A stretch of DNA of 64,000 nucleotides from the NCBI GenBank assembly GCA_944385935.1, contig CALWZC010000002.1, forward strand, positions 62,001 to 126,000, in the 5' to 3' direction. Source of the stretch: an uncultured Anaerofilum sp. Lineage in GTDB: Bacteria > Bacillota > Clostridia > Oscillospirales > Ruminococcaceae. Below the pieces are notes generated by a model. It made no database searches and was not told the origin of the DNA. It was given only the letters and a program-made list of their open reading frames with translations. Below, one piece after another: positions 8,352-16,685 of the stretch. How positions within the stretch are numbered: position 1 is the stretch's first letter; each line of letters opens with the position of its first letter. Both the position numbers and the translations under genes were made by a program.

Positions 8352-10739
8352 TTACTTCAATTCTACCACAGTGACACCAGTTTCCCCTTCGCCATATCGA
8401 CCTAGGCGGAAACTTTTCACATTGCGGTGTCCTCGCAGATGGGCCTGAATGGCAGAGCGCAAAGCACCTGTGCCCTTTCCATGAATCAAATAAATGGTAG
8501 ACATATGGTTCAACACTGCATGGTCAATAAACTGGTCAGTTTCCATCAATGCTTCATCCACGGTCATTCCCAGCAAGTTAATTTCCATACGGGCATCCCT
8601 ACTGGAAGAAGAACGCTGAACTGTTGCACTGCGTCCCGGCTGTTTTTTGCCTTGTGGCTTTTCTTTTTTCTGCTTGTCTGGGGCACACAATTTGTTCAAT
8701 GCTACCTTCGTGCGCAGAATACCAGCACGGACTTCCACCATTCCATTTCTATCTGGCAAAGAAACTACCGTTGCAATCTGGTCTAGTTCAGCAATGCACA
8801 CTTCCTGTCCAACTTTTACCGATTTTAGAGGCACAAATTCCTTTACCACGTTATGAACTACATCGGTTTTGCCATAAAGCAAATCGCTTTCTTTGCGGGC
8901 AATCTCTCTTGCACGCTGGGCTTTTTGGGTAGCAGACAGTTTTTCGTCCTTTTGCAGTTTGCGCATCTCGTCCAACAAAGCATAAGCATTGCTTTGTACT
9001 TCTTGTGCCATGTTGCGAGCTTTTAGGCGGGCCGCCTCAAGTTCAGTTTCTCCCTGCTTGATTAGGGCATCCCGCTTTTTCCGTGCAGATTCCAACTGGT
9101 CGGCTGCATCTTGTTTTAGTTGCTCAATCTCATCTTGACGGGCTTTCAACTGAATCTTCAAGTCCTCCAACTGCGCCAGAACACTGTCCAGACGTTTGTC
9201 ATCGCTGGACAAATGCACCTTTGCTTGCTGGATAACATCCATAGGGATTCCCAGCTTTTCACTAATTAAAAATGCGTTGGATTTGCCAGGTACGCCCACA
9301 CTCAACCGATAGGTGGGACGCAAACTCTCTAAATCAAATTCACAACTTGCATTTTGCACACCGGGGGTTTCCAATGCAAAGACTTTCATTTCTGCATAGT
9401 GAGTGGTGCCCATAATTCTGGCACCTGCTTTGCGCAGCTTTTCAACAATGCTCACTGCCAAAGCTGCACCTTCTGCCGGGTCGGTTCCGGCCCCCAATTC
9501 GTCCAACAGCACCAAGGTATTGGGAGCCGCTTTATCCAAAATTTCTACAATATTGCGGATATGTCCCGAAAATGTAGACAAGCTCTGTTCAATGCTTTGT
9601 TCATCGCCAATATCCACCAGATAATCTGCAAAGTGGCAAACTGTACTACCTGCCTGTGCTGGTATCAACAAACCATGTTGTGCCATGGCACACAGCAAAC
9701 CGGCTGTTTTTAGGGTAACTGTTTTACCGCCAGTATTAGGGCCGGTGATAACCATTGTGTCATATTCTTTTCCCAGTGCTACATCAATGGGTACAACTTT
9801 TTCTGGGTCAATCAAAGGATGGCGAGCTTTATTCAAACAGAACCAGCCTTCCTCTGTCACTGCTGGCATGGTGGCATTTTGTGCCAAAGCCAATTTTGCT
9901 TTTGCAAGCAAAACATCAATATCCAACATACAGCTATATCCAAACAAGAACATTTGCTCCATGCTGGCAATCTGATTGGTAAACGCCTCTAAAATTCTCT
10001 CTATTTCTGCTGCCTCTTGGCTGCGAAGCTGCATAATTTTGGCATTTGCCTCTACCACTGCGGTGGGCTCCACAAACAAGGTTGCACCAGAGGAGGACAC
10101 ATCATGGATAACGCCTCCTACCTCTCCTCGGAACTCGGCTTTTACCGGCACAACAAACCGCCCATTTCGGATAGACACCACTGCATCCTGTAAGTAACGG
10201 GAAATGTTAGCATTTTTTGTAATGCTTTCTAGTTTATCACGGATACTGCTTTCCACCTGCCGAATTTTTCTACGCACTTGGTACAGTTCATCGCTGGCAG
10301 TATCCGCCATTTCTTCTTCTGAGAGAATTGCCTCGCTAATCTGTTTTTCCAGCACAGGCTGAGGGGTCATCCCATAAAACAAATCATCTACTGGAAGCAT
10401 ATCATGTTCAGTCAAATGGTACCATTCATTGAGGGTGCGAAAATTGCGCAACACCGCAGCACAGCGCAACAATTCTGCCATAGATAGAATGCCACCCTTT
10501 GCAGCTCTGTGAACCACTCCCTCTACCTCTCCCACTGGAGCAAATCGAGGGCTTCCATTTTTTAAAAGCAATGTGGTCATGGTGTCGGTTTGCTGCAATG
10601 CCCATTGTTCCTCTGTTGCATTTTCAGCCGCCGGCTGTTTCCATAACCGTTCTTTTGCCTGTGGGCACAACACATAGTCTGCCACACGGGCAATAATTTT
10701 ATCCAGCTCTAAGGCTTTGGAATATTTACTTTCTTGCAT
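8352..10739 (-). CDS. mutS2: Endonuclease MutS2 / ribosome-rescue ATPase with Smr domain
   Basis: The 795-aa protein has the MutS core and ABC-type ATPase with Walker A TGPNTGGKT and the signature/Walker B stretch LVLLDELGAGTDPAEG. A long coiled coil with many Lys, Glu and Gln follows (about 520-630), then a KOW-like segment and a C-terminal Smr nuclease domain containing YLIHGKGTGALR. Family work links it to suppression of recombination and, in Bacillus, to splitting collided ribosomes; both roles are inferred from homology. It lacks the mismatch-recognition domain of MutS1. The recO stop lies 12 bp upstream and GAGGAG precedes the start, so it ends the phoH-recO-mutS2 run. Confidence 0.95.
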   Translation of the reverse strand: MQESKYSKALELDKIIARVADYVLCPQAKERLWKQPAAENATEEQWALQQTDTMTTLLLKNGSPRFAPVGEVEGVVHRAAKGGILSMAELLRCAAVLRNFRTLNEWYHLTEHDMLPVDDLFYGMTPQPVLEKQISEAILSEEEMADTASDELYQVRRKIRQVESSIRDKLESITKNANISRYLQDAVVSIRNGRFVVPVKAEFRGEVGGVIHDVSSSGATLFVEPTAVVEANAKIMQLRSQEAAEIERILEAFTNQIASMEQMFLFGYSCMLDIDVLLAKAKLALAQNATMPAVTEEGWFCLNKARHPLIDPEKVVPIDVALGKEYDTMVITGPNTGGKTVTLKTAGLLCAMAQHGLLIPAQAGSTVCHFADYLVDIGDEQSIEQSLSTFSGHIRNIVEILDKAAPNTLVLLDELGAGTDPAEGAALAVSIVEKLRKAGARIMGTTHYAEMKVFALETPGVQNASCEFDLESLRPTYRLSVGVPGKSNAFLISEKLGIPMDVIQQAKVHLSSDDKRLDSVLAQLEDLKIQLKARQDEIEQLKQDAADQLESARKKRDALIKQGETELEAARLKARNMAQEVQSNAYALLDEMRKLQKDEKLSATQKAQRAREIARKESDLLYGKTDVVHNVVKEFVPLKSVKVGQEVCIAELDQIATVVSLPDRNGMVEVRAGILRTKVALNKLCAPDKQKKEKPQGKKQPGRSATVQRSSSSRDARMEINLLGMTVDEALMETDQFIDHAVLNHMSTIYLIHGKGTGALRSAIQAHLRGHRNVKSFRLGRYGEGETGVTVVELK

Positions 10740-10751
10740 ATTTTTTCTCCT

Positions 10752-11495
10752 CTAGGGCAATACCGTATCTAAAAACTCCAAGGTTTTTGGGGGCTTTTCT
10801 AAAACATCCAGTAACATCACTCGGCTTATTTTACATAGCCGTTTTAGGCTTTCTTCCTTCAAAGAAAAAGAAAAAACCTTCTTATCCTCTGCCAGTAAAA
10901 TATGACGCATAGCAGCCAATCCCCCGCTGTCTAAATTGGGTTGTTTGTTTTGTAGGGCTGCACATTGGCTGCACAAAAGCTGCCCTGTGGGGATGTCCAA
11001 GTAAAAGCTGCCCCCCTCATATTTTCCGCACTGTTTACACATAACAATGTCTGGCATAAACCCAGCCAAAGACAAGGCTTTTAACTGCGCCACTGCACAC
11101 ACTTGATACAGGTTTGTATCTTCTTTTCCCATTAAATACAAACTATTCAAAAGTAGCCGCAGCATTCCCTCCGCCTCAGCACCTGTAGGTTGCAAGGTGA
11201 TAGCAACCTCTGCCAAATACATTGCCAAAGCCAGTGCTTCCACACGGTTGCGAATATCAAAAAAAATCTTTTTTATTTGGGCTTCATCTACTTGATAGAC
11301 ACCATTTCTACCTTGATACAACGTAAAATCTGAATAGCAAAACAGCCCGCAGGCACTAAAGAGCTTGCTCTTTAGCCGCAGGCTGCCTTTGGCCGCTGCA
11401 CTGACAATTCCCTGTGGAGTAAGAATTGTCAACATCCGGTCTGATTCACGAAATTTTACTTCCCGAAGCACCAATCCTTCTGTTGTGCTCTGCAT
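10752..11495 (-). CDS. recO: DNA repair protein RecO
   Basis: At 247 aa this is a standard RecO, which helps load RecA on SSB-coated DNA in RecFOR repair. The N-terminal OB fold begins TTEGLVLREVKFRESDRML. The helical domain follows, and a zinc site is formed by CKQCGKY and CSQCAAL (about 150-185). Its start lies inside the preceding small yqzL-like gene, overlapping by 50 bp in another frame, so the two are probably translationally coupled. Order era-yqzL-recO matches Bacillus. Confidence 0.93.
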   Translation of the reverse strand: MQSTTEGLVLREVKFRESDRMLTILTPQGIVSAAAKGSLRLKSKLFSACGLFCYSDFTLYQGRNGVYQVDEAQIKKIFFDIRNRVEALALAMYLAEVAITLQPTGAEAEGMLRLLLNSLYLMGKEDTNLYQVCAVAQLKALSLAGFMPDIVMCKQCGKYEGGSFYLDIPTGQLLCSQCAALQNKQPNLDSGGLAAMRHILLAEDKKVFSFSLKEESLKRLCKISRVMLLDVLEKPPKTLEFLDTVLP

Positions 11496-11598
11496 CTTCC
11501 GTTTCCTCTTGGGCGGCCGCCTGTTTAAAGCGCAGGTAATCCGCCACGCTGCCTGTGTGTTGAAAATCCTTCCAGAAATCCGATTGTCCGGGCGTCAT
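11446..11598 (-). CDS. YqzL-like small protein, 50 aa
   Basis: A small reading frame starts at the ATG at 11598, seven bases after a perfect AGGAGG (11606-11611), and ends inside recO. Its N-terminal half has the pattern SDFWKDFQHTGSVADYLRFK, matching the W-x2-F-x2-TGS-x4-YL-x-FK pattern I recall for the YqzL family, whose gene also sits between era and recO in Bacillus. The C-terminal half is charged and may be shaped by the recO overlap. The function of YqzL is unknown. It is too short for many gene finders, so it may be missed in annotations. Confidence 0.8.
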   Translation of the reverse strand: MTPGQSDFWKDFQHTGSVADYLRFKQAAAQEETEDAEHNRRIGASGSKIS

Positions 11599-11717
11599 GG
11601 CATATCCTCCTGTTTTTTGGCATTTTTTGCTTGTACATTTGTTGGATATGCCTATTATACCCCGTTTTTAGCGCAGATACAGCTCAAACCTGTCGAAACA
11701 AGCTCTTTGCCTTTATC

Positions 11718-12608
11718 CTATTTCTGGAAACCAAAATTATTCAATAAGAAATCGTTATCTCGCCAGTCATCTTTGATTTTCACCCAGCATTGCAGGTTTA
11801 CCTTTGTTCCTAAAAATTCTTCACAATCCATTCTTGCTTGTGTGGCAATTTTTTTCAGCATCTGTCCGCCTTTTCCGATTACCATTCCCTTGTGGCTCTT
11901 TCGCTCACAGTAGATATTTACATCAATATCAATCAAATCCTTATCTGTTCGCTCTTTAAAGCGTTCCACTGTAACAGCAATGCCATGGGGAATCTCATCC
12001 CGCAGATTCAACAACATCTTTTCACGCAGAATTTCCGCCACCAATGCTTTTTCTGGCATATCAGTATAGGCATCTTCTGGGAAATAGTGAGGGCCTTCCA
12101 CGGTGTAGGGCTGCAACAGTTCAAACAGTTGCTCACAATACTTGTCCTCTTTTACAGAAATTCCTACAACAGTTTGAAACACGCCCAACTGTTCCAGTTG
12201 TTTCTTGCGCAATTCAAAATCCTGTGAGTTTTTCAATGTATCTATTTTGTTAATTACACCAATGGCAGGCACTTTTTTTGCCTTTAGGTCTGCTATCATT
12301 TGCTCTTCTGACTCATTCAACTCCCCATAGGGTTCAAACAACATCAAAGCAGCATCCACCTCTGCCACCGAATCTGCGGCAGCTTTTCCCATGCGCTGCC
12401 CCAACTTTGTCCGTGCACGATGAATCCCCGGTGTGTCCAGAAAAACATACTGCACTTCTCCTCGTGTTACAATACCAGTAATTCTGGTACGGGTAGTTTG
12501 GGGCTTTGAAGTAACAATGGCCACCTTTTCCCCCACCAAATGGTTTGTAAGGCTGGATTTTCCCACATTAGGCCTACCCACAAGGGCAACAAAAATAGAA
12601 CTTGTCAA
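11718..12608 (-). CDS. era: GTPase Era
   Basis: Era binds the 3' end of 16S rRNA and is needed for 30S maturation. The G domain shows VGRPNVGKSS (G1), TTRTR (G2), FLDTPGIH (G3) and NKID (G4). The C-terminal KH domain holds the segment GMVIGKGGQMLKKIA. I favour the TTG at 12608, which has AGAGGAAAG at good distance and gives 296 aa, the usual size. An ATG at 12632 just after the dgkA stop would add eight residues but lacks a clear ribosome site. It is preceded by ybeY and dgkA and followed by the yqzL-like gene. Confidence 0.95.
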   Translation of the reverse strand: MTSSIFVALVGRPNVGKSSLTNHLVGEKVAIVTSKPQTTRTRITGIVTRGEVQYVFLDTPGIHRARTKLGQRMGKAAADSVAEVDAALMLFEPYGELNESEEQMIADLKAKKVPAIGVINKIDTLKNSQDFELRKKQLEQLGVFQTVVGISVKEDKYCEQLFELLQPYTVEGPHYFPEDAYTDMPEKALVAEILREKMLLNLRDEIPHGIAVTVERFKERTDKDLIDIDVNIYCERKSHKGMVIGKGGQMLKKIATQARMDCEEFLGTKVNLQCWVKIKDDWRDNDFLLNNFGFQK

Positions 12609-12635
12609 AATCTTTCCTCTTTTCAGATACATGTA

Positions 12636-13115
12636 TTAGGGCTTTTTCCGCCTTCTAAACAGCTTTTTGGGGCAAAAAACAAACATCCATGACAGCACCA
12701 AAGATGCGGCCAACAGCAATATCATAAAGGGTCTGCCCCAAAACCATTTTACAATGTTCAGCAACACTGTTGGCTGACCAAACAGCAACAGGCCACAAGC
12801 TGCCGCCCCAATGCTAAACACCAACACAGCACCTGCTGCCATATCCTTTACCACTCCAGCAGTACGCCAACGGGCTGGCTCTGGATTTTCTACTGTGCGC
12901 TCCAAGGCAGAGTTTACCAGCTCCATAGACATCACACCACTGATGGCCAAAAGCAAAATGGCATACTCTACTGGCCCAAAGGAATAAAACAAGGAAAAAA
13001 GCAACACATACACAGCAGCACACAGATGAAAACGCAGGTTTCTCTCCTGTTTAAGAGCCGTGATAATTCCTGATACTGCATAGCGAAAACTGCTAAAAAA
13101 CGACGGATGCCCCAT
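12636..13115 (-). CDS. dgkA: Diacylglycerol/undecaprenol kinase family protein
   Basis: This small membrane kinase (159 aa) phosphorylates undecaprenol or diacylglycerol, feeding the lipid carrier pool for the cell wall. The N-terminal amphipathic part FRYAVSGIITALKQERNLRFH and the catalytic helix MELVNSALERTVE are typical, with three membrane helices up to about residue 115. A fourth hydrophobic helix (about 128-150) and a basic tail FRRRKKP extend it beyond the usual 120-130 aa. It sits three bases after ybeY and just before era, a conserved order. In Gram-positives the preferred substrate is undecaprenol, but this cannot be read from sequence. Confidence 0.9.
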   Translation of the reverse strand: MGHPSFFSSFRYAVSGIITALKQERNLRFHLCAAVYVLLFSLFYSFGPVEYAILLLAISGVMSMELVNSALERTVENPEPARWRTAGVVKDMAAGAVLVFSIGAAACGLLLFGQPTVLLNIVKWFWGRPFMILLLAASLVLSWMFVFCPKKLFRRRKKP

Positions 13116-13118
13116 AAA

Positions 13119-13619
13119 TTACACTTGGTCTGCTGTATAGGATACAGTACGGGGAAGCCCCAACTGAATCAGAACAGCCTCCTCCTTCTCTCGCATTTTC
13201 ACTGCTTCCAGTCCGCCGGCTTCGTGGTCATATCCCAAAAGATGCAACATAGAATGCACTGTCAAAAATGCCACTTCTCGTTGCAGAGGATGGCCATACA
13301 ATTCCGCCTGCTCCATTGCCTTTTCCATGGAGATAACAATATCCCCCAACATGGCACATCCAGTGTCCTCATTGATGTCATATTTTCCGTTTTCTCCCAG
13401 AGGAAAGCTCAGTACGTCCGTAGGCATAGGTTTATTGCGATACTGCTCATTTAACGCTGCAATAGCTGCATTATCCACAAATGTGACACTAATTTCAGCG
13501 GGCTGTTCAAATTTTTCAAAGCCTAGCACCGCATTGCAACTGCGGCGAATCAAAATCCGAAGGCCAGAAGGCACTTTTACTGTGTTCTGCTGATTGGAAA
13601 TATATACTTTATTGGACAT
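13119..13619 (-). CDS. ybeY: Endoribonuclease YbeY (16S rRNA maturation)
   Basis: This zinc-dependent RNase acts in 16S rRNA 3'-end maturation and ribosome quality control. The metal motif HSMLHLLGYDHE carries all three histidines, and TDVLSFPLG and LGDIVIS precede it, as in the family. I chose the ATG at 13619 (166 aa). A GTG at 13628 is also possible because AGGA lies six bases before it. The longer open frame back to 13688 has no homologous look. Two short hairpins lie in the 155-bp spacer to phoH. Confidence 0.93.
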   Translation of the reverse strand: MSNKVYISNQQNTVKVPSGLRILIRRSCNAVLGFEKFEQPAEISVTFVDNAAIAALNEQYRNKPMPTDVLSFPLGENGKYDINEDTGCAMLGDIVISMEKAMEQAELYGHPLQREVAFLTVHSMLHLLGYDHEAGGLEAVKMREKEEAVLIQLGLPRTVSYTADQV

Positions 13620-13691
13620 TTGTTTCACAACCTTTCCTGCCCGTCTCCTTTTTCTGTCAGAGGGGGCATAATTCACTTGTCCTAACACACA

Positions 13692-13750
13692 AAGCCTGCT
13701 GTTTCAGGCTTGCGCTCCGTCTTACATTCTGGGGTATTTTTTTAATACCC
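13692..13750 (-). other. Two hairpins in the phoH-ybeY spacer
   Basis: Inverted repeats GGGTATT/AATACCC (13732-13738 with 13744-13750) and AAGCCTG/CAGGCTT (13692-13698 with 13705-13711) lie in tandem between the phoH stop and ybeY. On the transcript strand neither is followed by a clean U-run, so they look more like stabilising or processing hairpins than terminators. Confidence 0.45.
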
Positions 13751-13774
13751 TGTTTTAATAAAAATTGTCAACTC

Positions 13775-14761
13775 TCACTTGGAGAAATGTGTTTGCTCTT
13801 TTTTAGCTCTTGCCGCAGCCGCCCTGTCGTAGGCTTTTACAATCTCTTGTACCAATCTATGACGGACTACATCCTTCTCGCTAAAAAATACACGACCAAT
13901 GCCGTCTACATTTTTCAGCACTTTCAAAGCATCCACCAATCCCGACCGGGATTTCTCCGGCAGGTCAATCTGGGTAACATCTCCTGTTACCACCACTTTA
14001 CTGCCCATTCCCATACGAGTCAAAAACATTTTCATCTGCTCTGGGCTGGTATTTTGCGCCTCGTCCAAAATGATGAATGCGTCGTCCAAGGTTCGGCCAC
14101 GCATATATGCCAAGGGTGCCACTTCAATGGTTTGTTTTTCTTGCAGCCTCTGAAATGTTTCTGCCCCTAACATATCAAACAATCCATCATACAAAGGGCG
14201 AAGATAGGGGTCTACTTTGTTTTGCAAATCCCCGGGCAAAAATCCCAGCTTTTCCCCTGCTTCCACAGCAGGACGAGTTAGAATAATGCGGCTTACCTCA
14301 TGAGCTTTAAAAGCCTTTACAGCCATAGCCACTGCCAAGTAGGTTTTTCCTGTTCCGGCAGGGCCCACGCCAAAGGTAATGGCATTTTGGCTGATAGCCT
14401 TTAAATACTCCTTTTGACCCAAGGTTTTGGGACGAACCGGACGCCCTTTTGATGTAATGGCAATAAAATCCCCTGTAAGCTCTGCCACTTTTTCATCTTC
14501 TCCGCTTTTTGCAAGAGAAATGCAATAGCGTACAGTTTGTTCCTCAATGGGGGTTTTGTTTGCAATCAGTGTCAGCATGGCATCAATAGCCTTGGTTGCT
14601 GCGGAAACCTGTTCTGGTTCTCCAGACAACTTGACTTCTGCTCCCCGACACACGGCTGTCACACCAAATTCCTGCTCCAGCAGCCGGATATTTTCATCAC
14701 AGCTGCCAAACACCAACAAAGCAGTGTCAATGCTGTCCAGTTCAATGCGATGTTCGGTCAT
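13775..14761 (-). CDS. phoH: PhoH family ATPase
   Basis: This 328-aa protein has an N-terminal KH-like part and a C-terminal helicase-type P-loop domain with Walker A GVGPAGTGKTYLA, Walker B FIILDEAQN and TGDVTQIDLP. Family members bind and hydrolyse ATP and are tied by context to RNA metabolism; the exact substrate is not settled. Association with ybeY is conserved across bacteria. AGGAGG sits six bases before the ATG. It has its own promoter about 290 bp upstream and a folded leader immediately before the ribosome site, so its expression may be controlled after initiation. Confidence 0.93.
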   Translation of the reverse strand: MTEHRIELDSIDTALLVFGSCDENIRLLEQEFGVTAVCRGAEVKLSGEPEQVSAATKAIDAMLTLIANKTPIEEQTVRYCISLAKSGEDEKVAELTGDFIAITSKGRPVRPKTLGQKEYLKAISQNAITFGVGPAGTGKTYLAVAMAVKAFKAHEVSRIILTRPAVEAGEKLGFLPGDLQNKVDPYLRPLYDGLFDMLGAETFQRLQEKQTIEVAPLAYMRGRTLDDAFIILDEAQNTSPEQMKMFLTRMGMGSKVVVTGDVTQIDLPEKSRSGLVDALKVLKNVDGIGRVFFSEKDVVRHRLVQEIVKAYDRAAAARAKKEQTHFSK

Positions 14762-14788
14762 AAAACCTCCTATTACTCTATGTTGTTT

Positions 14789-14860
14789 GGCATAATTCTT
14801 TGTGACAGCAACTCATCCCACAAAGACCCGTTATACCAGCAGGATTCCTCCAATTATGCC
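14789..14860 (-). ncRNA. Three-way-junction RNA element in the phoH leader
   Basis: On the minus strand a perfect 9-bp closing stem (14860-14852 with 14797-14789) encloses a second hairpin with four pairs (CCUG with CGGG) and a third with a perfect 7-bp stem (14825-14819 with 14804-14798). The element ends about 16 nt before the AGGAGG of phoH, a position suited to translational control. The sequence also folds on the plus strand, but only the minus strand has a promoter and a downstream gene. I could not assign it to a riboswitch or protein-leader class. Confidence 0.5.
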
Positions 14861-15043
14861 TGTGCAAAAATCCGACATGGTCACAACCGTTGCACCATAG
14901 AGATACAGAAAAAATACAGCAGCAAGTTTTCTCCTGCCGCCGAACTGTACCGAAAGGAAAACGTGTTGGATTTTGTTCCTGCAACTTTTGTTATCCACAC
15001 ATAATTTTTGCTCCAAAACCAATTTTCGGAACATTCTGAGGGT

Positions 15044-15052
15044 ATTATACCA
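15044..15052 (-). promoter_or_regulatory. Extended -10 promoter for phoH
   Basis: On the minus strand TGGTATAAT is an extended -10 with a consensus hexamer (15049-15044). No good -35 is seen at 17 bp. It would give a leader of about 275 nt that contains no gene other than the folded element at its 3' end. Confidence 0.6.
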
Positions 15053-15141
15053 CATTTTACCTAATTCCGTATAGGTATTTTACATAATTTTTTTCATTTT
15101 TATTTATACAACCTTAGTATTGACCCAACAGGCAAAATATA

Positions 15142-16293
15142 TCAACCACTTTTTACTTCTTTTGCTGCTTGCACAACTGCTGTAAATTCCATGGTGAGAT
15201 GGATTGCACCGTCTTTTACTTCCCATTGAATTCCCTCTGCTTGCACAATGCAGTTGGGGAAATCTTGTTCCAACTGTTGCCTACAACTTAATTTTGCCAG
15301 TTCCAGTGCCTGCTGTTGGGTAAGGGTAATACTTTGCTGTTGAGCTTGCATCAATTGTTGCCGTTCCACTGTAACCGGCAAAGCAAAGCCTAATATTGTC
15401 AGCGGACTATACCGAATGGTCACCTGCTCTTGTTCTGTGGGCTTGTAAATTTTTCCTAAAGAAAACCTTTGTCCAAGAAAATGCATAAAAACATTGGTAT
15501 GGGTATGAGAAGAAGGAATTTCTACCTCTTGTTGCAAAGGTTGCTGTGCGTGGTAGGTTTGTTTTGTCTGGGCATAAATTTTGCCTTTGCTGCGAGTGTG
15601 AATGGCTTTCCCTTCTTGATAGAGATAATTGCCTGATACTAAAAGCTGTTCTTTAGCAATCTGTTGGCCTACAAGGCATAAAATATCCCCACCCGTCACC
15701 TGAATTTCTGTAATGGTTCCATCTACCATAGATACCAAATCGGAAGTATCCTTTGCTTCTACAAGAGGTTGTTCCAACTGGTCACTTTTTTCAATTACCA
15801 ACCTTCCTCTATAAAAATTCAGTGCAAGCCATCCATATTGCCCTTGCTGCATGAGTGTTTGATGTACCTGTTGTAGTTTTTGTTCATCCATCCAAGCTCC
15901 CTCATAAATTCCCTGTCCATACAGTTGCTGACGAATACTTTGAACATCAGGCAATTCTACCCCATCAAATCGCACTGCCCAGATGATATTTCCTGAAAAT
16001 GCAATGATACACAATAAAAGCAATGGCCCAACCACCAGCCCCGGGCGCATCACAAACAAACGTGGCGGTGCAACTGCTTTGGTTTGTTTTAGCTGAAAAA
16101 TATGGCACTGTTTTTTCTCTGCCAATTTACACAAGGCAGCATAGTTTCGTGTTGGAACTTTTGCCTCAAATCCCAGCTCCACTCCTTTTACATCAGACAG
16201 CGGGATTCCTTTTTCTCTGCATTGGTTCAACAGTTGTTCGGGAGTTCCTCCCTCTGCCCGAAAATATATCTGTCCGGCCAAAAAGCCCAGCAT
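15142..16293 (-). CDS. yqfD: Sporulation protein YqfD
   Basis: This 383-aa protein has the YqfD layout: a cytoplasmic N-terminal domain of about 85 residues starting MLGFLAGQIYFRAEGG, one membrane helix (about 88-110), and a large extracytoplasmic domain containing DGTITEIQVTGGD and a Glu/Gln-rich C-terminal part. In Bacillus and Clostridium the gene is made in the mother cell under sigma-E and is needed for normal engulfment or spore formation. It lies 11 bp after yqfC. The phoH promoter lies in its 3' flank, so phoH need not depend on sporulation transcription. Confidence 0.88.
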   Translation of the reverse strand: MLGFLAGQIYFRAEGGTPEQLLNQCREKGIPLSDVKGVELGFEAKVPTRNYAALCKLAEKKQCHIFQLKQTKAVAPPRLFVMRPGLVVGPLLLLCIIAFSGNIIWAVRFDGVELPDVQSIRQQLYGQGIYEGAWMDEQKLQQVHQTLMQQGQYGWLALNFYRGRLVIEKSDQLEQPLVEAKDTSDLVSMVDGTITEIQVTGGDILCLVGQQIAKEQLLVSGNYLYQEGKAIHTRSKGKIYAQTKQTYHAQQPLQQEVEIPSSHTHTNVFMHFLGQRFSLGKIYKPTEQEQVTIRYSPLTILGFALPVTVERQQLMQAQQQSITLTQQQALELAKLSCRQQLEQDFPNCIVQAEGIQWEVKDGAIHLTMEFTAVVQAAKEVKSG

Positions 16294-16304
16294 TTTCTTT
16301 CCTC

Positions 16305-16598
16305 CTAACTGTTTTGTTTAAATTCTATTTCAAATACAATACCCTGCAAAAACAAATTTTTTCCTGCCAGTTCTCCTAACTTCAGTCCTTCTCCATGAAT
16401 ACAGACAACCTGCCCGCCTATTTCTATTTCCACCTCGTTTTGTGTATACAACAGCACCTTGGTGCAATTTTCAATTTCCATCCACCCTCTACAATCCATA
16501 TGGATAACAGGTTGCTGATAAAATCCCTTTGGCGGCATAGAAAACCAGCTTTTTGCTGTTTGAGTAAGTTTTTCCTTTGGCTTTTTTCTTCTGCTCAT
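16305..16598 (-). CDS. yqfC: Sporulation protein YqfC
   Basis: This 97-aa protein pairs with yqfD as in other spore formers. It has a basic N-terminus (SRRKKPKEK), then PKGFYQQPVIHMDCRGWMEI, and a beta-rich half ending in IVFEIEF, typical of the YabP/YqfC family of spore proteins. I chose the ATG at 16598, but an ATG at 16613 is in frame and the ribosome site is not decisive. The gene is divergent from ylbJ, another mother-cell sporulation gene, across an 87-bp gap. Confidence 0.8.
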   Translation of the reverse strand: MSRRKKPKEKLTQTAKSWFSMPPKGFYQQPVIHMDCRGWMEIENCTKVLLYTQNEVEIEIGGQVVCIHGEGLKLGELAGKNLFLQGIVFEIEFKQNS

Positions 16599-16685
16599 CT
16601 CCACCACCCCCATTTTCCCAGAAGAATCCTGCTGGTTATTTTCAGAATCTCTGTATACATATATATGGAAGAGAGGTGATTTAAT

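Noticed and set aside
14831-15055. 74-codon minus-strand frame with a hydrophobic C-terminus upstream of phoH
   Set aside because: Its start lies at or before the phoH promoter -10, no ribosome site precedes its ATG codons, and its 3' end falls in the folded leader.
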